DNA of 5,173 nt from Ardenticatenia bacterium (GTDB lineage: Bacteria; Chloroflexota; Anaerolineae; Aggregatilineales; Ch27): NCBI GenBank assembly GCA_026983935.1, contig JALSTC010000069.1, forward strand, positions 1 to 5,173, read 5' to 3'. Below are positions 3,889 to 5,173 of this stretch, piece by piece (positions within the stretch are counted from its first letter, which is position 1; every line of letters begins with the position of its first letter). The notes beneath the pieces were generated by a model. The model was not told where the DNA came from, ran no database searches, and was given only the letters and a program-made list of their open reading frames with translations. The position numbers and the translations under genes were made by a program.

Positions 3889-5173
3889 ATGAGCGAACTC
3901 GTCGGGAGAACCTTCGGTTCTTACGAGATCATCCGCGAACTGAGTCATGGCGGGATGGCTGTTGTCTACCTGGGCCGCCAGACCTCGATGGATCGGCTGG
4001 TGGCGATCAAGGTGATCGCGGCGACCTATTCGCAGGAGCCGGACTTCCGGGCACGCTTTGATCAGGAAGCGCGGACGATCGCCCGCCTGGAACACCCCCA
4101 TATCCTGCCGGTGATTGACTACGGCGAGGAAGACTTCGGGGCCTATCTGGTCATGCGCTACGTGGAAGGCGGCACGCTGGAAAACCGCCTGCAGGACGGC
4201 CCGCTGTCGCTGTCTGAGGCCAGCATCATGCTGGACAAGATCGCCTCCGCGCTGGACTATGCTCATGCCAAGGGCGTGATTCACCGCGACCTGAAACCCG
4301 CCAATATTCTACTGGACGATCGCGGTAACCCTTATCTGACCGATTTTGGCATCGCCCGCATTTTACAGAGCACACAGCGCCTCACGCAGACCGGCACGGC
4401 GGTTGGCACGCCGGCCTATATGGCCCCGGAACAGTGGAAAGCCGAGGAGGTGGGGCCGTACACCGATCTCTACGCGCTGGGTGTGGTGCTCTACGAAATG
4501 GTAACGGGCGACCTGCCCTTCAAGGCAGATACGACCTACGGTTTCATGCACAAGCATGTCTATGAGATGCCGGACCCGCCCCGTGATCTTGTCCACGACC
4601 TGCCGGAAGCGGCAGAAGCCGTGATCCTCAAGGCGCTGGCCAAGCTGCCGGAAGATCGCTATCCGTCTGGTGCTGCACTGAGTGAAGCCTTCAAGGTCGC
4701 GCTTAGTGGCGACTATGCCGGAACGACGCAGCCCGATCTTTCCACGCCGGATGCCATGGCGTTGGATAGGGCCAGGGCGCTTCAGGGCGGGACGCTGGAC
4801 GGCCCGACGGAGCTGACGCCGCCGCCTGGCCCACCGCCGGAGAAGGCTGCATCGCCGCCCAGACGCGGCAGACGCGGGCTGTGGGTGCTGGCGGCGGTGG
4901 CGGTCATCGCGGTGCTGGGGATCGGCGGGCTGCTGCTGGCTGGCGGCAGCTTCGGTGGCGGCGCGGCGGACACAGCGACCCCGACAGAATCGCCGGGAGT
5001 GATTGTCGCCGCGCGGCCCACGGATACCGCGACCCCCGGGCCGGACCGTACGGGCACTTCAGAGGCGCTGGCTGCTGCGGCATCGTCCACCTCTCCTCCC
5101 ACACGCACGGCGACACGGCCATCCACTGTGATGCCCGCCCCGACGGATGCGGCGACGATCACACCGACTGCCA
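3889..5173 (+). CDS. Membrane-anchored Hanks-type Ser/Thr protein kinase (3' truncated by window)
   Basis: The frame is open to the window end, giving at least 428 residues. The kinase domain spans about residues 12-270 and has all the main motifs: VAIK with Lys41, helix-C Glu60, catalytic loop HRDLKPAN (Asp134, Asn139), DFG (152-154), activation segment GTPAYMAPE (173-181) and TDLYALGVVLYEM. The Gly-rich loop is LSHGGMAVVY, with Ser19 and Ala24 where the first and third Gly would be, as tolerated in bacterial members. A Pro-rich linker and RRGRR (325-329) lead into one membrane helix (about 331-352), so the kinase faces the cytoplasm. The outer part, from about 360 on, is rich in Thr, Pro, Ala and Ser, with DTATP twice, and probably serves as a stalk. 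Any sensor domain lies beyond the window. The ATG follows a modest AAAGG at 3874-3878; in-frame GTG (3880) and TTG (3868) codons are less likely starts. Confidence 0.97.
   Translation, partial: MSELVGRTFGSYEIIRELSHGGMAVVYLGRQTSMDRLVAIKVIAATYSQEPDFRARFDQEARTIARLEHPHILPVIDYGEEDFGAYLVMRYVEGGTLENRLQDGPLSLSEASIMLDKIASALDYAHAKGVIHRDLKPANILLDDRGNPYLTDFGIARILQSTQRLTQTGTAVGTPAYMAPEQWKAEEVGPYTDLYALGVVLYEMVTGDLPFKADTTYGFMHKHVYEMPDPPRDLVHDLPEAAEAVILKALAKLPEDRYPSGAALSEAFKVALSGDYAGTTQPDLSTPDAMALDRARALQGGTLDGPTELTPPPGPPPEKAASPPRRGRRGLWVLAAVAVIAVLGIGGLLLAGGSFGGGAADTATPTESPGVIVAARPTDTATPGPDRTGTSEALAAAASSTSPPTRTATRPSTVMPAPTDAATITPTA

Noticed and set aside
4782..5162. Minus-strand Val/Ala/Ser/Pro-rich open frame opposite the kinase stalk
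   Set aside because: Its low-complexity product is the reverse-complement reflection of the Thr/Pro/Ala-rich coding sequence.

Overview
The window is about 5.2 kb of GC-rich (a little over 60% by eye) bacterial DNA with six protein genes. Two of them are cut by the window edges. The best clue to the organism is the protein kinase at the right end. It has a Hanks-type kinase domain, one membrane helix, and then an outer segment rich in Thr, Ala, Pro and Ser with DTATP-type repeats. Such tails are common in Chloroflexota (Anaerolineae and relatives). The small zinc-ribbon gene, the YqiA-like hydrolase and the REP-like palindrome fit that assignment but do not prove it. It is an inference from style, not a taxonomic match.

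Left block, bases 1-1521, plus strand: the C-terminal part of an APH/choline-kinase-type phosphotransferase, a complete YqiA-like alpha/beta hydrolase, and an 85-residue protein with two zinc ribbons. The gaps are 60 and 12 bases, so at least the last two are probably one transcript. A 7-bp inverted repeat lies across both stop codons where this block meets the next gene head-on.

Middle, bases 1531-2618: a minus-strand TauE/SafE-family membrane transporter, then a gene-free divergent region of about 380 bases. That region holds a REP-like perfect palindrome, an AT-rich patch, an operator-like dyad and a long GC-rich hairpin in the probable leader of the next gene.

Right block, bases 2619-5173, plus strand: a Tat-exported protein of unknown function built from two diverged copies of one domain, then a strong intrinsic terminator whose T-run overlaps the -35 box of a near-consensus sigma70-type promoter. 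That promoter drives the membrane-bound Ser/Thr kinase, which runs off the window.

No mobile element, CRISPR array, tRNA or rRNA gene was seen. The genes do not form one obvious pathway. The least understood item is the duplicated Tat-exported protein. The transporter reads away from it across a shared regulatory region, so the two could be co-regulated, but nothing in the sequence demonstrates this.
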